Shown: in pieces, positions 15,379-15,539 of the stretch
Layout: the number at the start of each line of letters is the position of its first letter
Numbering within the stretch: the stretch's first letter is position 1
DNA from: an uncultured Alistipes sp.
GTDB taxonomy: Bacteria; Bacteroidota; Bacteroidia; Bacteroidales; Rikenellaceae
DNA: 15,539 nucleotides
Assembly (NCBI GenBank): GCA_900766655.1
Contig: CAAFWE010000107.1
Span: forward strand, 1-15,539
Direction: 5' to 3'
The notes under the pieces: generated by a model
Told to the model about the DNA's origin: nothing
Database searches by the model: none
The model's input: the letters and a program-made list of their open reading frames with translations, nothing else
Translations under genes and position numbers: made by a program

Positions 15379-15539
15379 ATGAAAATTGGAGAGATACAAA
15401 CCTTGCGTGTAGCGCGAGTGTCGGAGTTTGGTCTGTACCTTGCAGACGAGGAGGGCAACGAGGTGTTGCTCCCCAATCGCTATGTGTCGCTGACGCAGAA
15501 GGTGGATGATGAGGTCGAGGTCTTTGTTTACCACGACTC
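15379..15539 (+). CDS. cvfB: S1-domain RNA-binding protein, CvfB/YitL type (3' end missing)
   Basis: Only the first 53 codons are in the window. The start MKIGEIQTLRVARVSEFGLYL, then EGNEVLLPNRYV and a final DDEVEVFVYHD, closely follow the first S1-like beta-barrel of CvfB (YitL) proteins. CvfB proteins bind RNA through several S1 repeats plus a C-terminal winged helix and have been linked to virulence-factor expression and RNA turnover in Firmicutes; the role in Bacteroidota is not established. The ATG at 15379 is preceded by AGGA (15369-15372) and stops the reading frame where the family begins. It lies 47 bases after korB on the same strand with no recognisable promoter, so read-through from korAB is possible. 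The rest of the protein and its domain count cannot be seen. Confidence 0.8.
   Translation, partial: MKIGEIQTLRVARVSEFGLYLADEEGNEVLLPNRYVSLTQKVDDEVEVFVYHD

Overview
The window looks like ordinary chromosome from a Bacteroidota bacterium, most likely of the order Bacteroidales; a Rikenellaceae/Alistipes-like source is a guess. The reasons are three clear promoters of the Bacteroidota type (TTTG, then about 19 bases, then TAnnTTTG), A-rich rather than Shine-Dalgarno-rich start regions, a Bacteroidales-style outer-membrane porin, a Bacteroidota-type TamB, and a two-subunit KorAB oxidoreductase. All calls rest on recognition of motifs in the translations; no database search was possible. I see no insertion sequence, prophage, CRISPR array, tRNA or rRNA, and no gene-free stretch longer than about 130 bases.

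Left part, minus strand (1-5523). Reading in the direction of transcription: tsaD (tRNA t6A synthesis), then its own promoter followed by a tauE/safE-family membrane exporter gene and uvrA (nucleotide excision repair), the last two forming a tight pair in which the uvrA ribosome-binding site sits on the exporter stop codon. After uvrA comes another promoter and an outer-membrane porin-like gene that runs off the left edge.

Right part, plus strand (5590-15539). A strong promoter, divergent from tsaD and followed at once by a 7+7 inverted repeat, starts a compact run: a 1511-residue TamB/AsmA-like envelope protein (GTG start), ExbB, a single ExbD, a TonB-like protein, and a small exported DUF1573 protein. 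Gaps are 19, 8, 42 and 1 base, and no further promoter is visible, so this looks like one envelope operon. It pairs a presumed inner-to-outer-membrane bridge (TamB) with a proton-motive-force motor (ExbBD) and a transducer (TonB). The gap between exbD and tonB is the only roomy one and holds an imperfect hairpin and a five-codon open frame.

After a 33-base gap come korA and korB, subunits of a 2-oxoacid:ferredoxin oxidoreductase (probably 2-oxoglutarate), 5 bases apart. They are followed, past a degenerate heptamer repeat, by the start of an S1-domain RNA-binding protein of the CvfB type that runs off the right edge.

Most of the window is conserved housekeeping. I found no clearly new system. 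The most thought-provoking point is the physical coupling of TamB to an ExbBD-TonB motor, because the energy source of TamB-type transport is not settled. Smaller points are the degenerate first zinc finger of UvrA, the palindrome on the tamB promoter, and the exbD-tonB hairpin.
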